Shown one piece after another: positions 35,794 to 49,076 of a stretch of 64,000 bases of DNA. The notes beneath the pieces were generated by a model. It was given only the letters and a program-made list of their open reading frames with translations. It ran no database searches and was not told the DNA's origin. How positions within the stretch are numbered: the stretch's first letter is position 1; each line of letters opens with the position of its first letter. The stretch lies in contig NZ_MVIJ01000001.1 in assembly GCF_002086735.1 (NCBI RefSeq), positions 124,001 to 188,000 of the forward strand, written 5' to 3'. The stretch is from Mycobacterium scrofulaceum. GTDB taxonomy: Bacteria > Actinomycetota > Actinomycetes > Mycobacteriales > Mycobacteriaceae. The position numbers and the translations under genes were made by a program.

Positions 35794-38451
35794 TCACTGC
35801 AGCCCGGCCAGCCGCGCGTTGATCCGGTCGGTCTCGTCCTGCGCCACGCGCTGACGGTCGCGGATCTTGCCGACGACGTTCGGCGGCGCCTTGGCCAGGA
35901 ATTCCTCGTTGGCCAGTTTGGCGGTGGTCGACGCCAGTTCCTTTTGCGCCGCGGCGAGGTCTTTTTCCAGGCGGCGGCGTTCGGCGGCGACGTCGATGGT
36001 GCCCGACGTGTCGAGTTCGACCACGACCGTGCGGTTCATGCCGGGGCCGAGCCGCACCTCCAACGACACCGACGGCTCGAAATCGTCGCCCGGTGCGGTG
36101 AGCCAGGCCAGCGACGTCACCGCGGCCACCTGAGCGCTCAGGTCGGCGCCGTCCACCCCACCAAGCCGGGCCGGCACTTTCTGCCGGTCGGCCAGGCCCT
36201 GGTCGCTCCGGAACCGGCGCACCTCGGTGACCAGTCGTTGCATATCGCTGACCCGTTGTGCGGCAACCGGATCCAGGCTGAAGCCCGACGATGTCGGCCA
36301 CTCGGCGATCACCAGCGACTCCCGATTGGTCAGCGCCTGCCACAACGCCTCGGTGAGGAACGGGATCACGGGGTGCAGCAGCCGCAGCAGTGTGTCCAGC
36401 ACGGCCGCGAGCACGGCGGTGGTGTGGGCGTTACCCTCGGCCAGCTGCGTCTTGGCCAATTCGACGTACCAGTCACAGAATTCGTCCCAGGCGAAGTGGT
36501 AGAGCGCCTCGCAGGCGCGGCTGAACTCGTAGCCGTCGAGGGCCGCGTCGACTTCGGCGCGAACCTCTTCCAGCCGCCCCAGGATCCAGCGGTCGGCGTC
36601 GGTCAGCTCACGCTCGGGCGGCAGCGGAACCACCGCCGCGCCGTTGAGCAGCGCGTAACGGGTGGCGTTGAACAGCTTGGTGCAAAAATTGCGCGACGCC
36701 CGGACGGCGTCCTCGCTGACGGCCAGGTCGCCACCCGGGCTGGCGCCACGGGCCAGGGTGAACCTGAGCGCGTCCGCCCCGAACATGTCGACCCAGTCCA
36801 GCGGGTCGATGACGTTGCCCTTGGACTTGCTCATCTTGCGGCCGAATTCGTCGCGTATCAGCCCGTGCAGGAAGACATCGGTGAACGGCACCTGCGGGCC
36901 GCGACGGCCGCCGAGCGTGATGGCGTCGTCGCCGCCAACGAAGGTGCCGAACATCATCATCCGGGCGACCCAGAAGAACAAGATGTCGTACCCGGTGACC
37001 AAAACGCTTGTGGGATAGAACTTTTCCAGCTCGGGAGTCTTCTCCGGCCAGCCCAGCGTGGAGAACGGCCACAGGGCCGAGGAGAACCAGGTGTCCAGCA
37101 CGTCGGGATCCTGCTCCCAGCCCTCCGGCGGTGTCTCGTCCGGGCCGACGCACACCTGCTCGCCGCCCGGGCCGTACCAGATCGGGATGCGGTGGCCCCA
37201 CCACAGCTGCCGCGAGATGCACCAGTCGTGCATGTCGTCGACCCAGGCGAACCAGCGCGGTTCCAGGCTGGTGGGGTGAATCACGGTGTCGCCGTTGCGA
37301 ACCGCATCACCGGCGGCCTTGGCCAGCGTCTCGACCCGGACCCACCATTGCAGCGACAGCCGCGGTTCGATCGGCTCACCGCTGCGTTCGGAATGCCCGA
37401 CGCTGTGCAGATAGGGGCGCTTCTCCTCGACGATACGACCTTCGGCGGCCAACGCCTCGCGCACCGCGACGCGAGCATCGAATCGGTCCATGCCGTCGAA
37501 TTGCGTTCCGGTGTCGGCGATCCGGCCCTTGGTGTCCATGATCGAGATCATCGGCAGTTGATGCCGCAGGCCGATTTCGAAATCATTGGGGTCGTGGGCG
37601 GGCGTGACTTTAACCGCACCCGTGCCGAATTCGGGGTCCACGTGTTCGTCGGCGACGATCAGCAGCTGCCGGTCGACGAAGGGGTGCGGCAGGGTGGTGC
37701 CGACGAGGTGTCGGTAGCGCTCGTCCTCGGGGTGAACCGCGATGGCGGTGTCTCCGAGCATCGTCTCGACACGCGTGGTGGCGACCACGATGTGGGGCTG
37801 CGAATCATCGAGCGAGCCGTAGCGGAACGACACCAGTTCGCCTTCGACCTCTTCGTAGGTGACCTCGATGTCGGAGAGCGCCGTCTGAAGAACCGTGGAC
37901 CAGTTCACCAGCCGCTCGGCGCGGTAGATCAGCCCGGCGTCGTAGAGCCGCTTGAAGATCGTGCGGACCGCCCGCGACAGGCCCTCGTCCATGGTGAACC
38001 GGTCACGGCTCCAGGCGACCCCGTCGCCGAGCCGGCGCATCTGGCCGCCGATCGCGCCCCCGGACTCGCGCTTCCAGTCCCACACCTTTTCGACGAACAG
38101 CTCGCGGCCGAAGTCCTCCTTGGTCTTGCCGTCGACGGCGAGCTGGCGTTCCACCACGCTCTGGGTGGCGATGCCCGCGTGGTCCATGCCCGGCTGCCAG
38201 AGCACCTCGTAACCCTGCATCCTCTTGCGACGGGTCAGGGCATCCATCATCGTGTGTTCCAGCGCGTGACCCATGTGCAGACTGCCGGTCACGTTGGGCG
38301 GCGGCAGCACGATCGAGTAGCCGGGTTTGTTGCTCGTCGGGTCGGCCTCGAAGTACCCCGCGTCGAGCCACTTCTGGTAGATGACACTTTCGGCCGCAGC
38401 GGGATCCCACGACTTGGGCAGCTCGGTGGCGGGGCTGTGGCTGGCGGTCAC
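35794..38451 (-). CDS. valS: Valyl-tRNA synthetase
   Basis: 885 residues. The class I signature HIGH appears as H-M-G-H in [13 protein letters not shown] near residue 60, and K-M-S-K-S lies near residue 540. The CP1 editing domain, the anticodon-binding domain and a C-terminal coiled coil ([12 protein letters not shown]) are in order. It charges tRNA-Val. It leads the valS-folC-DUF4233-ndk run. Confidence 0.98.
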   Translation of the reverse strand: MTASHSPATELPKSWDPAAAESVIYQKWLDAGYFEADPTSNKPGYSIVLPPPNVTGSLHMGHALEHTMMDALTRRKRMQGYEVLWQPGMDHAGIATQSVVERQLAVDGKTKEDFGRELFVEKVWDWKRESGGAIGGQMRRLGDGVAWSRDRFTMDEGLSRAVRTIFKRLYDAGLIYRAERLVNWSTVLQTALSDIEVTYEEVEGELVSFRYGSLDDSQPHIVVATTRVETMLGDTAIAVHPEDERYRHLVGTTLPHPFVDRQLLIVADEHVDPEFGTGAVKVTPAHDPNDFEIGLRHQLPMISIMDTKGRIADTGTQFDGMDRFDARVAVREALAAEGRIVEEKRPYLHSVGHSERSGEPIEPRLSLQWWVRVETLAKAAGDAVRNGDTVIHPTSLEPRWFAWVDDMHDWCISRQLWWGHRIPIWYGPGGEQVCVGPDETPPEGWEQDPDVLDTWFSSALWPFSTLGWPEKTPELEKFYPTSVLVTGYDILFFWVARMMMFGTFVGGDDAITLGGRRGPQVPFTDVFLHGLIRDEFGRKMSKSKGNVIDPLDWVDMFGADALRFTLARGASPGGDLAVSEDAVRASRNFCTKLFNATRYALLNGAAVVPLPPERELTDADRWILGRLEEVRAEVDAALDGYEFSRACEALYHFAWDEFCDWYVELAKTQLAEGNAHTTAVLAAVLDTLLRLLHPVIPFLTEALWQALTNRESLVIAEWPTSSGFSLDPVAAQRVSDMQRLVTEVRRFRSDQGLADRQKVPARLGGVDGADLSAQVAAVTSLAWLTAPGDDFEPSVSLEVRLGPGMNRTVVVELDTSGTIDVAAERRRLEKDLAAAQKELASTTAKLANEEFLAKAPPNVVGKIRDRQRVAQDETDRINARLAGLQ

Positions 38452-38513
38452 CCGTCAATTCTAGGGAGCGGCATTTGCCCCGATGTAGGTGCCCAAATCG
38501 CAGGTGAGCCGGG

Positions 38514-39773
38514 TCACTGCGCGAGCCGGTCCACCTGCAGCGTCACACCCGCGGCGGGGAACCTGTCCAGCAGCGCGTCACCCATCGCGGCCGCGGGGGT
38601 GAGCACGCCGCGCAGGTTGGGCAGCTTGTCGCGGTCGAACGCGAGTGCAAGGCCGCACTCCCCCAGCAGCACCGAGGTCGCCTTGTAGCCGGGGTCTCCG
38701 CGCTGCTCCATGCGCGCCACGTAGCGGGCGCCGGTGGTCGTGGTGGTGTAGGTCTCGATCCGGTAGTAACCGCGCTCGCGCGCCGCCTCGCTGGGACCCG
38801 TCCCGGGCTTGGGGACGATCCGCTCGACCAGCCGGCGCGGCAGCAGCCGGAAATAGCGGCTGCCCAATCCGAAGGTGGCGTTGGCGATCCCACCCACCGC
38901 CGCGGATGCCACGGGCGCCAGCGGCGACGATCCCAGGCTCATGCTTTCGGTGTAACGGAACTGCCGGCCATAAGCCCAGTCCAGTAATGCGTTGCTGCGC
39001 CGCACGATACGAGTGTTGTAGGGCGCCATCACGAATCCCGACGTCCACACGCCGGTCAGTTCCGGCGCGATCTGACGGCCACGGCGCCACGGCAGGTCGG
39101 GCTGCGGACCGATCTCCGGCTCGGCGCTGCGGTCGGTGCTCAGCGTGTACGGGTCCGCGAGTTGGCGGCGAGCGTCGGGATCGCGGGACGCCGCGTCCAG
39201 CACCTCCAGCATCGACGCGACTGTCCCGCCGGATACCCCGCCGGAGAAGGACCGGACGACGAGGTCGGTCTCGGCGAGCTCGCCGGCGCCGTCGTCGCGT
39301 GCCGCCCGGTACAGCGCGTAGACACTGAGGTCGGAAGGGACGGAATCGAATCCGCAGGCATGCACGATGCGGGCGCCGGTGTCGGCCGCCTGCTTGTGGT
39401 AGGAGTCGATGCTCTCGCGAACGAACATCGCCTCGCCGGTCAGGTCGGCGTAGTCGGTGCCCGCCGCCGCGCAGGCGCCCACCAGCGGCAGCCCGTAGCG
39501 GGTATAGGGCCCGACGGTGGTGATGACGACCTGGGTGCGGGCCGCCATGTCGTTCAGCGTCGTGGGCGACGATGCGTCGGCCGCGACGAGCGGCCAGGAC
39601 CGCGCGGATTCACCCAGCGTGTCGCGGACGGCCCGCAAGCGGTCGGTCGATCTGCCGGCCAGCGCCACGCGGATGTTCGGCCCGGACCGGGCCAGGTATT
39701 CAGCGGTCAACTTCCCGACGAAGCCGGTCGCCCCGTACAACACGATGTCGAATTCGCGCGGCGTTGCGGTCAC
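38514..39773 (-). CDS. Trans-acting enoyl reductase-like / saccharopine dehydrogenase-fold protein (Rv2449c type)
   Basis: 419 residues from the GTG at 39773, the length of the M. tuberculosis counterpart. The N terminus has a Rossmann motif (L-Y-G-A-T-G-F-V-G) typical of the saccharopine-dehydrogenase-like group that includes Rv2953, the trans-acting enoyl reductase of phthiocerol synthesis. This paralogue sits alone between rpfE and valS and not with a polyketide synthase, so its substrate is unknown. It may reduce a lipid intermediate. Confidence 0.88.
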   Translation of the reverse strand: MTATPREFDIVLYGATGFVGKLTAEYLARSGPNIRVALAGRSTDRLRAVRDTLGESARSWPLVAADASSPTTLNDMAARTQVVITTVGPYTRYGLPLVGACAAAGTDYADLTGEAMFVRESIDSYHKQAADTGARIVHACGFDSVPSDLSVYALYRAARDDGAGELAETDLVVRSFSGGVSGGTVASMLEVLDAASRDPDARRQLADPYTLSTDRSAEPEIGPQPDLPWRRGRQIAPELTGVWTSGFVMAPYNTRIVRRSNALLDWAYGRQFRYTESMSLGSSPLAPVASAAVGGIANATFGLGSRYFRLLPRRLVERIVPKPGTGPSEAARERGYYRIETYTTTTTGARYVARMEQRGDPGYKATSVLLGECGLALAFDRDKLPNLRGVLTPAAAMGDALLDRFPAAGVTLQVDRLAQ

Positions 39774-39811
39774 GGGCCCGACGCTACCCGACCCGCGGGT
39801 AAGGCCTACAG

Positions 39812-39849
39812 ACAAGTAGTGCCGGGCCCGAGGGCCCGGCACTACTTGT
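39812..39849 (-). terminator. Perfect 18-base-arm palindrome after rpfE
   Basis: Arms 39812-39829 and 39832-39849 (ACAAGTAGTGCCGGGCCC and its complement) flank just GA. It lies 22 bases after the rpfE stop and 39 before the next gene start, with no long T-run, fitting the intrinsic terminators without U-tract seen in mycobacteria. It may also be an extragenic palindrome. Confidence 0.75.
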
Positions 39850-39870
39850 TACTGCTTATTACTGCGACCG

Positions 39871-41385
<1,515 letters not shown>

Positions 41386-41994
41386 TCAGCCGCGCGCTTG
41401 CGCGAGGGCGCGCAGCTCGGCGTCGGTGTTGACGTTGGTCAGCGGCCGCGAATCCGACGTCACGACGCGCTGGGCATCCGATGCGTCCACCAAAGCGCGC
41501 ATCTTGCGCTCCCCGGCGGCCACCAACGCGTCGACACGGTCAGCCAGGTCGGTCCGGTACACCGCCGCCAGGTAATGGTCCTGGCCGTCCCACGGCAGCA
41601 CCACTTCCGCGCCGGTCTCCTGTGCCCGCCGGGCGAGGTCGTCGATGAGTTCGACGCCCAGGAAGGGCATGTCGACGGCGCAGACGAAGGCAAGCCGGGC
41701 ACCGGCATCGGCGGCCGCGCGCAACGCCCGTCCCGTCGCCGGCAGCGGCCCCAGTCCGCGCAGTTCGTCGCGCAGGACCCGGGCAGACAAGTCGGGCAGC
41801 GGTTGACCCTGGGCGGCCATGACGAGGACGGGGTCGCAACGCTGTTGGAGGATGCCGACCACATGCTCGACCATCGTGGCCGCGCCGGATCCCCCGACAG
41901 AACCGGGGACCGGGAGGCTCGCCTTGTCGCGGCCCATGCGCTGCGACGCGCCGCCGGCCAGGACCACCCCGGCCAGTGAAATCGTCTCGCCCAC
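41386..41994 (-). CDS. mobA: Molybdenum cofactor guanylyltransferase
   Basis: 202 residues from the GTG at 41994, which lies one base past the korB stop and gives the family length; a GTG at 42024 inside korB is possible. The nucleotide-binding start [13 protein letters not shown] and the V-D-M-P-F segment (metal-site Asp) are clear. MobA attaches GMP to the molybdenum cofactor. It is the last gene of korA-korB-mobA. Confidence 0.93.
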   Translation of the reverse strand: MGETISLAGVVLAGGASQRMGRDKASLPVPGSVGGSGAATMVEHVVGILQQRCDPVLVMAAQGQPLPDLSARVLRDELRGLGPLPATGRALRAAADAGARLAFVCAVDMPFLGVELIDDLARRAQETGAEVVLPWDGQDHYLAAVYRTDLADRVDALVAAGERKMRALVDASDAQRVVTSDSRPLTNVNTDAELRALAQARG

Positions 41995-41995
41995 G

Positions 41996-43087
41996 TCAGT
42001 CGACGGTCCAGGTGTCGCGCCCACGCAGCAATGATTGCAGAGCGGCGTCGTCGAACGGCTTGGAGGCCCGCGCGGCCTGCACTTGCGACCGCGCCGCGTC
42101 GTCGTAGGTCGGCCTGCTGACGTCCCGGAAGATGCCGAGCACGGTGTGCTCGAGGTTTTGATCGGAGAGCCGGGACAGCGCGAAGGCGTAGGCCGAGTCG
42201 TCGGTGTGCGCGTCGTGCACCATGATCTCGTCCACGGCCACGTCGGCGGTCTTGGCGAACTCGAGGCCGAAGCCCGACTTCACCACGCAGTACTCGCCGT
42301 CGGCGCCGAAGGTGATCGGCTCGCCGTGGCGGATGTTGACGACCCGCTCCTCGGCGCCCTCCTTGCGCAGCACGTCGAAGGAGCCGTCATTGAAAATCGG
42401 GCAGTCCTGCAGGATTTCGACCACGGCGGCACCACGGTGCTCCGCGGCGGCGCGCAGCACCTCGGTCAGACCGTTGCGGTCGGAGTCCAGGGCGCGGCCG
42501 ACGAACGTCGCCTCGGCGCCCAGCGCCAGCGACACCGGGTTGAACGGATGATCGAGCGAACCCATGGGCGTCGACTTGGTGATCTTGCCGACCTCCGACG
42601 TCGGCGAGTACTGCCCCTTGGTCAGCCCGTAGATCCGGTTGTTGAACAACAGGATCGTGATGTTGACGTTGCGGCGCAACGCGTGGATCAGGTGGTTGCC
42701 GCCGATCGACAGGGCATCGCCGTCGCCGGTCACCACCCACACCGACAGGTCCTCGCGGGCCAGCGCCAGGCCGGTCGCGATCGCCGGTGCGCGGCCGTGG
42801 ATGGAGTGAAAGCCGTAGGTCTCCAAGTAATACGGGAATCGGCTCGAGCAACCGATGCCGCTGATGAACACGATGTTCTCGCGACGCAACCCGAGCTCGG
42901 GCAGGAAGTTGCGGATCGTGTTGAGGATGACGTAGTCACCACACCCGGGACACCAGCGAACCTCCTGGTCGCTGGTGAAGTCCTTGCCCTTCTGCGGCTG
43001 ATCCGTGGTGGGCACGCCGTCGTTCTTCTTCAACCCCGGGGTCAGCCCGAGATCCGTGCCCGCCAGATTTCCCATCAGGTCGGTCAT
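41996..43087 (-). CDS. korB: 2-oxoglutarate:ferredoxin oxidoreductase, beta subunit
   Basis: 363 residues. The thiamine-diphosphate site is seen in [12 protein letters not shown] and the downstream [11 protein letters not shown] motif. Cysteines in W-C-P-G-C-G-D-Y and I-G-C-S may hold the Fe-S cluster. With KorA it decarboxylates 2-oxoglutarate to succinyl-CoA and reduces ferredoxin, an alternative TCA step used by mycobacteria. ATGA overlap with korA. Confidence 0.96.
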   Translation of the reverse strand: MTDLMGNLAGTDLGLTPGLKKNDGVPTTDQPQKGKDFTSDQEVRWCPGCGDYVILNTIRNFLPELGLRRENIVFISGIGCSSRFPYYLETYGFHSIHGRAPAIATGLALAREDLSVWVVTGDGDALSIGGNHLIHALRRNVNITILLFNNRIYGLTKGQYSPTSEVGKITKSTPMGSLDHPFNPVSLALGAEATFVGRALDSDRNGLTEVLRAAAEHRGAAVVEILQDCPIFNDGSFDVLRKEGAEERVVNIRHGEPITFGADGEYCVVKSGFGLEFAKTADVAVDEIMVHDAHTDDSAYAFALSRLSDQNLEHTVLGIFRDVSRPTYDDAARSQVQAARASKPFDDAALQSLLRGRDTWTVD

Positions 43088-45057
43088 TCGCTAGCTCCCG
43101 CTCCAACCGTTGCTGCCGCCATTCTGGCGACCATGGTCTTGTCTTGCTCGATTTCGGCCAGCGTGCCGCCGGTCGCGGCGCGGATCACGCGCCCGATCTC
43201 GTCGGCCAGGAACGCGACACCCTGGACCTTGCTGACCGATTGCACGTCGACCAGGTACTTGCCCCGGAGCAGCAGCGCCAGCTGGCCGAGGTTCATCTCC
43301 GGGCACACCACCGTCGGGTAGCGCCGCAGCACCTCGCCCAGGTTCGCCGGGAACGGGTTCAGGTAGCGCAGGTGCGCGTGCGCCACCTTGACGCCCTTGC
43401 GTCGCGCCCGCCGGCAGGCCTCACCGATCGGGCCGTATGAGCTGCCCCACCCGATCAGCAGCAACTCGGCGTCCCCGCTCGGGTCGTCGACCTCGAGATC
43501 CGGGACCGAGATGCCGTCAATCTTGGCCTGGCGCAATCGAACCATCAGGTCGTGGTTGACCGGCTCGTAGGAGATGGCGCCCGACCCATTCGCCGCTTCC
43601 AGGCCGCCGATGCGGTGCTCGAGCCCGGGGGTCCCTGGAACGGCGAATTGGCGAGCCAGCGTCTCCGGGTCGCGGTTGTACGGCTGGAAGGGCTCGTCCG
43701 GCTTGGCGAAGGTGTGATTGATCGGCTGCAGCGTGCCGACGTCCGGAATCCGCCACGGCTCCGAACCGTTGGCGATCGCGCCGTCGGACAACAGGATCAC
43801 CGGCGTGTGGTACGAGACCGCGATGCGCACGGCCTCGATCGCGGTTTCGAAGCAGTCGGACGGCGAGCGCGGCGCCAACACGGCAACCGGCGACTCCCCG
43901 TTGCGGCCGTACAACGCCTGCAGCAGGTCGGCCTGCTCGGTCTTGGTGGGCAGCCCTGTCGAGGGGCCGCCGCGCTGGACGTCGATGACCAGCAGCGGCA
44001 ATTCGGTCATCACCGCAAGGCCCAGCGCTTCGGACTTCAGCGAGATCCCGGGGCCCGACGTGCTCGTGACGCCGAGCGCACCGCCATAGGAGGCGCCGAT
44101 CGCTGCGCAGATGCCGCCGATCTCGTCCTCGGCCTGGAAGGTGATCACGTTGAAGTTCTTGTGCTTGGACAGCTCGTGCAGGATGTCCGACGCCGGCGTG
44201 ATCGGGTAGCTGCCGAGCACCACCTGAATGCCGGCCAGTTGACCCGCCGCGACGATGCCGTAGGCCATCGCGGTGTTGCCGGAGATCTGCCGGTATTCGC
44301 CGGAGGGCAGCGTCGCGCGGGAAACCTCGTAGGTGGTGCCGAACGCCTCGGTCGTCTCGCCGTAGTTCCAGCCCGCCTTGAGGGCCAACACATTTGCTTC
44401 CGCGATGTCGGGCTTGCGGGCGAACTTCTCCCGGATGAACTTCTCGCTGGTCTCGATCGGACGGCCGTACATCCAGGACAGCAGGCCGAGCGCGAACATG
44501 TTCTTCGCGCGCTGGCCGTCCTTCTTCGACGCGCCGATCGCCTCGACGGCGCCGAGCGTCAGGGTGGTCATGGCGACGGAATGCACGACGTAGTCGGACA
44601 ACTCGTCGGACTCGAGGGGGTTCGTGACATAACCCACCTTGGTCAGGTTGCGCTTGGTGAACTCGTCGGAGTTCGCGATCACCATGCCGCCGCGGGGCAG
44701 GTCGCCGATGTTGGCCTTGAGCGCCGCCGGGTTCATCGCGACGAGCACGTCCGGACGGTCACCGGCGGTCAGGATGTCGTAGTCGGCGATCTGGATCTGG
44801 AAGGACGAGACCCCGGGCAGGGTGCCTGCGGGGGCGCGGATTTCGGCGGGATAGTTCGGCTGGGTCGCCAGGTCGTTACCGAAAAGCGCTGCCTCGGACG
44901 TGAACCGGTCGCCGGTCAGCTGCATGCCGTCGCCGGAGTCCCCGGCGAAGCGAATGACGACCTGTTCCAGGCGCTGGCGGCCGGACCCGCCGCCGGAGGG
45001 GGACCCATTCGAGCCGTTGTGAGAATCAGACCAGGCTCCGCTGCCGTTCGGATCCAC
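43084..45057 (-). CDS. korA: 2-oxoglutarate:ferredoxin oxidoreductase, fused gamma-alpha subunit
   Basis: 657 residues from the GTG at 45057, preferred because GGAAGGCGG lies four bases before it; an ATG at 45072 lacks such a site. A low-complexity Ser/Gly/Asn leader precedes the gamma domain (F-A-G-D-S-G-D-G-M-Q near residue 40), which is fused to the alpha domain with the motif Y-P-I-T-P-A-S-D-I and S-T-S-G-P-G-I-S. It binds 2-oxoglutarate and CoA. It is coupled to korB. Confidence 0.95.
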   Translation of the reverse strand: MDPNGSGAWSDSHNGSNGSPSGGGSGRQRLEQVVIRFAGDSGDGMQLTGDRFTSEAALFGNDLATQPNYPAEIRAPAGTLPGVSSFQIQIADYDILTAGDRPDVLVAMNPAALKANIGDLPRGGMVIANSDEFTKRNLTKVGYVTNPLESDELSDYVVHSVAMTTLTLGAVEAIGASKKDGQRAKNMFALGLLSWMYGRPIETSEKFIREKFARKPDIAEANVLALKAGWNYGETTEAFGTTYEVSRATLPSGEYRQISGNTAMAYGIVAAGQLAGIQVVLGSYPITPASDILHELSKHKNFNVITFQAEDEIGGICAAIGASYGGALGVTSTSGPGISLKSEALGLAVMTELPLLVIDVQRGGPSTGLPTKTEQADLLQALYGRNGESPVAVLAPRSPSDCFETAIEAVRIAVSYHTPVILLSDGAIANGSEPWRIPDVGTLQPINHTFAKPDEPFQPYNRDPETLARQFAVPGTPGLEHRIGGLEAANGSGAISYEPVNHDLMVRLRQAKIDGISVPDLEVDDPSGDAELLLIGWGSSYGPIGEACRRARRKGVKVAHAHLRYLNPFPANLGEVLRRYPTVVCPEMNLGQLALLLRGKYLVDVQSVSKVQGVAFLADEIGRVIRAATGGTLAEIEQDKTMVARMAAATVGAGASE

Positions 45058-45219
45058 GTGTCCGCCTTCCATTCGTCATCCGGATAGGCACTTCGCTGGA
45101 GTTTTAGGGTACGCGCCGTAGTAGCGGCTCCCGCGCCCTCGAGCTTGTGTGTCACTAGTAGTACCAATTATGGCACTTCTTTAAGGCGAGAATGGGCGTC
45201 TCTAAACCCTTACATGCAG

Positions 45220-45239
45220 CGGCTTTACGCCTAAAGCCG
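45220..45239. terminator. CGGCTTTA inverted repeat between MFS gene and korA
   Basis: Eight-base perfect arms CGGCTTTA and TAAAGCCG around CGCC, 49 bases after the MFS stop and about 160 before korA (both minus strand). It may end the MFS transcript or be an operator for korAB; the AT-rich stem is unusual for a terminator. Confidence 0.45.
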
Positions 45240-45288
45240 AAGTCAGCGCGGGGACGGTGGTGCGGTCGGTGCAAAACTGTGGTATTGG

Positions 45289-46545
45289 TCACTTTCGCGC
45301 GGCGGCGCGCAATTCTCTCGGCGCCGTTTCCGGCATCGCGATCAGGTAGAGGAAAAAGCCGGCAGCGGCGAGCGCTCCCAGGAAGGCGAAGGCGGCGTCG
45401 TAGCCGGCGGCCACCACGATCCAGCCCGCGACGAGATTCGACACCGACGCGCCGATCCCCGTCGCAGCCGTCACCGCGCCGAGGCTGGCGTTGAACCGGC
45501 CGCTGCCGTGCGTGACGTCCTGGACCACAAGGGGAAACAGCGCCCCGAACACGCCGGCACCCACGCCGTCCAGCAGCTGCACCCCGACCAGCCAGTACGG
45601 GTCGCCGGACAGGGTGTAGAGGATTCCGCGGGCGGCCAACACCCCGAAGCCGATCAGGAAGATCGGCTTCCGTCCCCACGAATCGGCCTTGGCCCCGGCC
45701 AGATAGGCCACCGGCACCATCACCACCTGCGCGGCCACGATGCAGCCGGCCATCAGCGCGGTGCCGACGTCCTTGTTGTGCAGCGCCAGCAGCTGACCGA
45801 CCAGCGGCAGCATGGCGGCGTTGGCGAAGTGGAAGGCGACGACGGTCGCCGCGAAGATCATCAGCCTGCGGTTGTGCAGCAGCGCCGCCAGCCGGGACGG
45901 GCGCTCGTGCGGGCCGCCCGGCACGTGGTCCATGCCGCGGGCGACGTCGTGGTCGATCGCATCACCGGGAATCCGCAGCGTCGCAAGCACACTGGTGGCC
46001 GCCATGACCGCGAGCACCCAGAACACCACCACCGGCCCGAAGACGTAGGCCAGCCCGCCGGTGATGGCGGCGGCCGACGCGTTGCCCGCGTGGTTGAACG
46101 ACTCGTTGCGCCCGATCCGCCGGGAGAACAAGCGGGGCCCCACGACGCCCAGGGTGATCGCGGCCAGAGCCGGCGCGAAGACCGACCCGGCGATCCCGGT
46201 CAGGGCCTGCAATACCGAGATCGAGTAGAGCCCGGGGAACATCGGCATCGCCAGCGACCCGGCGGTGACGGTCAGGGCGCCGCCGATGATCAGCGCCCGC
46301 TTGGCCGTGCTGCGGTCCACCAACGCGCCGGCCGGCGCCTGCGCGACGATCGCCCCGATTCCCCCGACCGCCATGACGAACCCGATCGACGCCTGATCCC
46401 AGTGATGGGCCAGCAACAGGTAGATCGACAGGTAGGGTCCCAGCCCGTCGCGGACGTCGGCGAGAAGAAAGTTCAGCAGGTCGAGCGCGCGCGTCAGCCG
46501 CCGGGATACCGGGCTGTCGATCTCAGCGGCGGCCGGCATGGGCAT
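45289..46545 (-). CDS. Major facilitator superfamily transporter (Rv2456c type)
   Basis: 418 residues with about twelve membrane helices. The N-terminal half contains an MFS-type loop (A-G-A-L-V-D-R-S-T-A-K-R) between helices two and three, and the second half repeats it (A-G-A-K-A-D-S-W-G-R-K). The substrate is unknown; similarity is to drug or small-molecule exporters. It lies between korA and clpX, same strand, with 34 bases to clpX. Confidence 0.92.
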   Translation of the reverse strand: MPMPAAAEIDSPVSRRLTRALDLLNFLLADVRDGLGPYLSIYLLLAHHWDQASIGFVMAVGGIGAIVAQAPAGALVDRSTAKRALIIGGALTVTAGSLAMPMFPGLYSISVLQALTGIAGSVFAPALAAITLGVVGPRLFSRRIGRNESFNHAGNASAAAITGGLAYVFGPVVVFWVLAVMAATSVLATLRIPGDAIDHDVARGMDHVPGGPHERPSRLAALLHNRRLMIFAATVVAFHFANAAMLPLVGQLLALHNKDVGTALMAGCIVAAQVVMVPVAYLAGAKADSWGRKPIFLIGFGVLAARGILYTLSGDPYWLVGVQLLDGVGAGVFGALFPLVVQDVTHGSGRFNASLGAVTAATGIGASVSNLVAGWIVVAAGYDAAFAFLGALAAAGFFLYLIAMPETAPRELRAAARK

Positions 46546-46579
46546 CTAGTACCCAAACGGGCGGCCGGCCGAGCGGGTG

Positions 46580-47860
<1,281 letters not shown>

Positions 47861-48163
47861 GGTGCTGAGGGCCTACTTCCTTTTCGCCGTTCGTCTTGCT
47901 CTGCCGCATGTATGCCCCGACGCTACCCGCTAGATCGGGCCCGAGGCGACCGTTAAGGCCGAATCGCGTCGGTGGTATTCATGCCGTCCGTCTGGTTGAA
48001 ACATATAGCCACACCGCGCCCGTCACTCGCGAACGACGCGCTTTGCGTGTCTTTGGCGTGTCGCGGTCGTTATCCGACCGAGGCTCGTGCGCCACTTCCG
48101 CTGGCGATGCCGGCCGGGACGGAGCCCGGGCAGATCCCCACGAAATCACCCTACCGTGGCTGG
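47861..48163. other. 303-base gap before the mmuM remnant
   Basis: No gene is seen. It should hold the clpX promoter on the minus strand. No confident -10 or ClgR-type site could be picked out. Confidence 0.5.
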
Positions 48164-48347
48164 GTGGAATTGGCTCTGAGCAGCGATTCGGTCCTGATCA
48201 ACGAACGGCCCGGCGACCGAGCTTCAGGCGCGCGGTCACGACCTGACCGACGCGTGTGCGGTCGGCCAGGCTCCTGGCGGACGACCCGCACGAAATCGTC
48301 GCCGTCCACGCCGCCTACTTCGGCGCCGGCGCGACGATCGCGAGCTC
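48164..48347 (+). pseudogene. mmuM: Frameshifted, truncated mmuM (homocysteine S-methyltransferase) remnant
   Basis: Starting from a GTG at 48164, three frames in turn read like the N terminus of MmuM (Rv2458 type): V-E-L-A-L-S-S-D-S-V-L-I, then A-T-E-L-Q-A-R-G-H-D-L-T-D-A, then S-A-R-L-L-A-D-D-P-H-E-I-V-A-V-H-A-A-Y-F. This order is what an intact gene would give, broken by two frameshifts. After A-T-I-A-S-S the similarity ends, 12 bases before a strong palindrome, so about 80 percent of the gene is gone. In M. tuberculosis mmuM lies at this exact spot between clpX and clpP2. The call rests on recalled family sequence. Confidence 0.85.
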
Positions 48348-48359
48348 ACGGCGATTGCC

Positions 48360-48420
48360 CCGCGAGCGTAACCGGGCTGCGAATTCCGGTGCCGATTTCG
48401 CGGTGCGGTTACGCTCGCGG
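48360..48420. repeat. 14-base-arm palindrome after clpP2, same family as 29496-29548
   Basis: Perfect arms 48360-48373 and 48407-48420 (CCGCGAGCGTAACC and its complement) enclose CTGCGAA, GGTGCCGAT and TTCGCGG, a core shared with the rpmA-obg repeat. It starts 11 bases after the clpP2 stop and 12 bases after the mmuM remnant, so it could terminate the clpP operon. Confidence 0.85.
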
Positions 48421-48431
48421 CGACCAAGCCG

Positions 48432-49076
48432 TCAGGCGGTCTGCGCGGAAAGCTTCCGGTACTCCAGCACGGTGTCGATGATCCCGTACTCCTTGGCCTC
48501 TTCCGCGGTCAGGATCTTGTCCCGGTCGGTGTCCTTGCGGACCGTCGCGGCGTCCTTGCCGGTGTGGCGGGCCAGCGTGGTCTCCATCAGCGTGCGCATC
48601 CGCTCGATCTCGGCCGCCTGGATCTCCAGATCGGAGAACTGGCCCTGGATCACACCCTGCAGCGACGGCTGGTGGATCAGCACCCGGGCGTTGGGCAGCG
48701 CCATCCGCTTACCGGGAGTGCCCGCGGCCAGCAGCACCGCGGCGGCGGAGGCGGCCTGACCCAGGCACACCGTCTGGATGTCGGCGCGCACGTACTGCAT
48801 GGTGTCGTAGATCGCCATCAGCGAGGTGAACCCGCCGCCGGGCGAGTTGATGTACATGGTGATGTCGCGATCGGGGTCCAGCGACTCCAGCACCAGCAGC
48901 TGCGCCATGATGTCGTTCGCCGAGGCGTCGTCGACCTGGACGCCGAGGAAGATGATGCGCTCCTCGAACAGCTTGTTGTAGGGGTTGGACTCCTTGACGC
49001 CGAAGCTGGAGTGCTCGATGAACGACGGCAGGATGTAGCGCGCCTGCGGCTGGATGTTGGGGTGCTGGGTGCTCAC
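48432..49076 (-). CDS. clpP2: ATP-dependent Clp protease proteolytic subunit ClpP2
   Basis: 214 residues. The catalytic Ser lies in [13 protein letters not shown] near 111, the His in L-I-H-Q-P-S, and the Asp follows in the conserved D-R-D segment. In mycobacteria ClpP2 forms a ring that pairs with a ClpP1 ring; ClpX and ClpC1 dock on ClpP2. The start overlaps the clpP1 stop (ATGA), giving equal output of both subunits. Confidence 0.97.
   Translation of the reverse strand: MSTQHPNIQPQARYILPSFIEHSSFGVKESNPYNKLFEERIIFLGVQVDDASANDIMAQLLVLESLDPDRDITMYINSPGGGFTSLMAIYDTMQYVRADIQTVCLGQAASAAAVLLAAGTPGKRMALPNARVLIHQPSLQGVIQGQFSDLEIQAAEIERMRTLMETTLARHTGKDAATVRKDTDRDKILTAEEAKEYGIIDTVLEYRKLSAQTA

Noticed and set aside
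35653..38688. 1011-residue open frame on the plus strand opposite valS
   Set aside because: valS has HIGH and KMSKS motifs; the antisense frame shows no domain.
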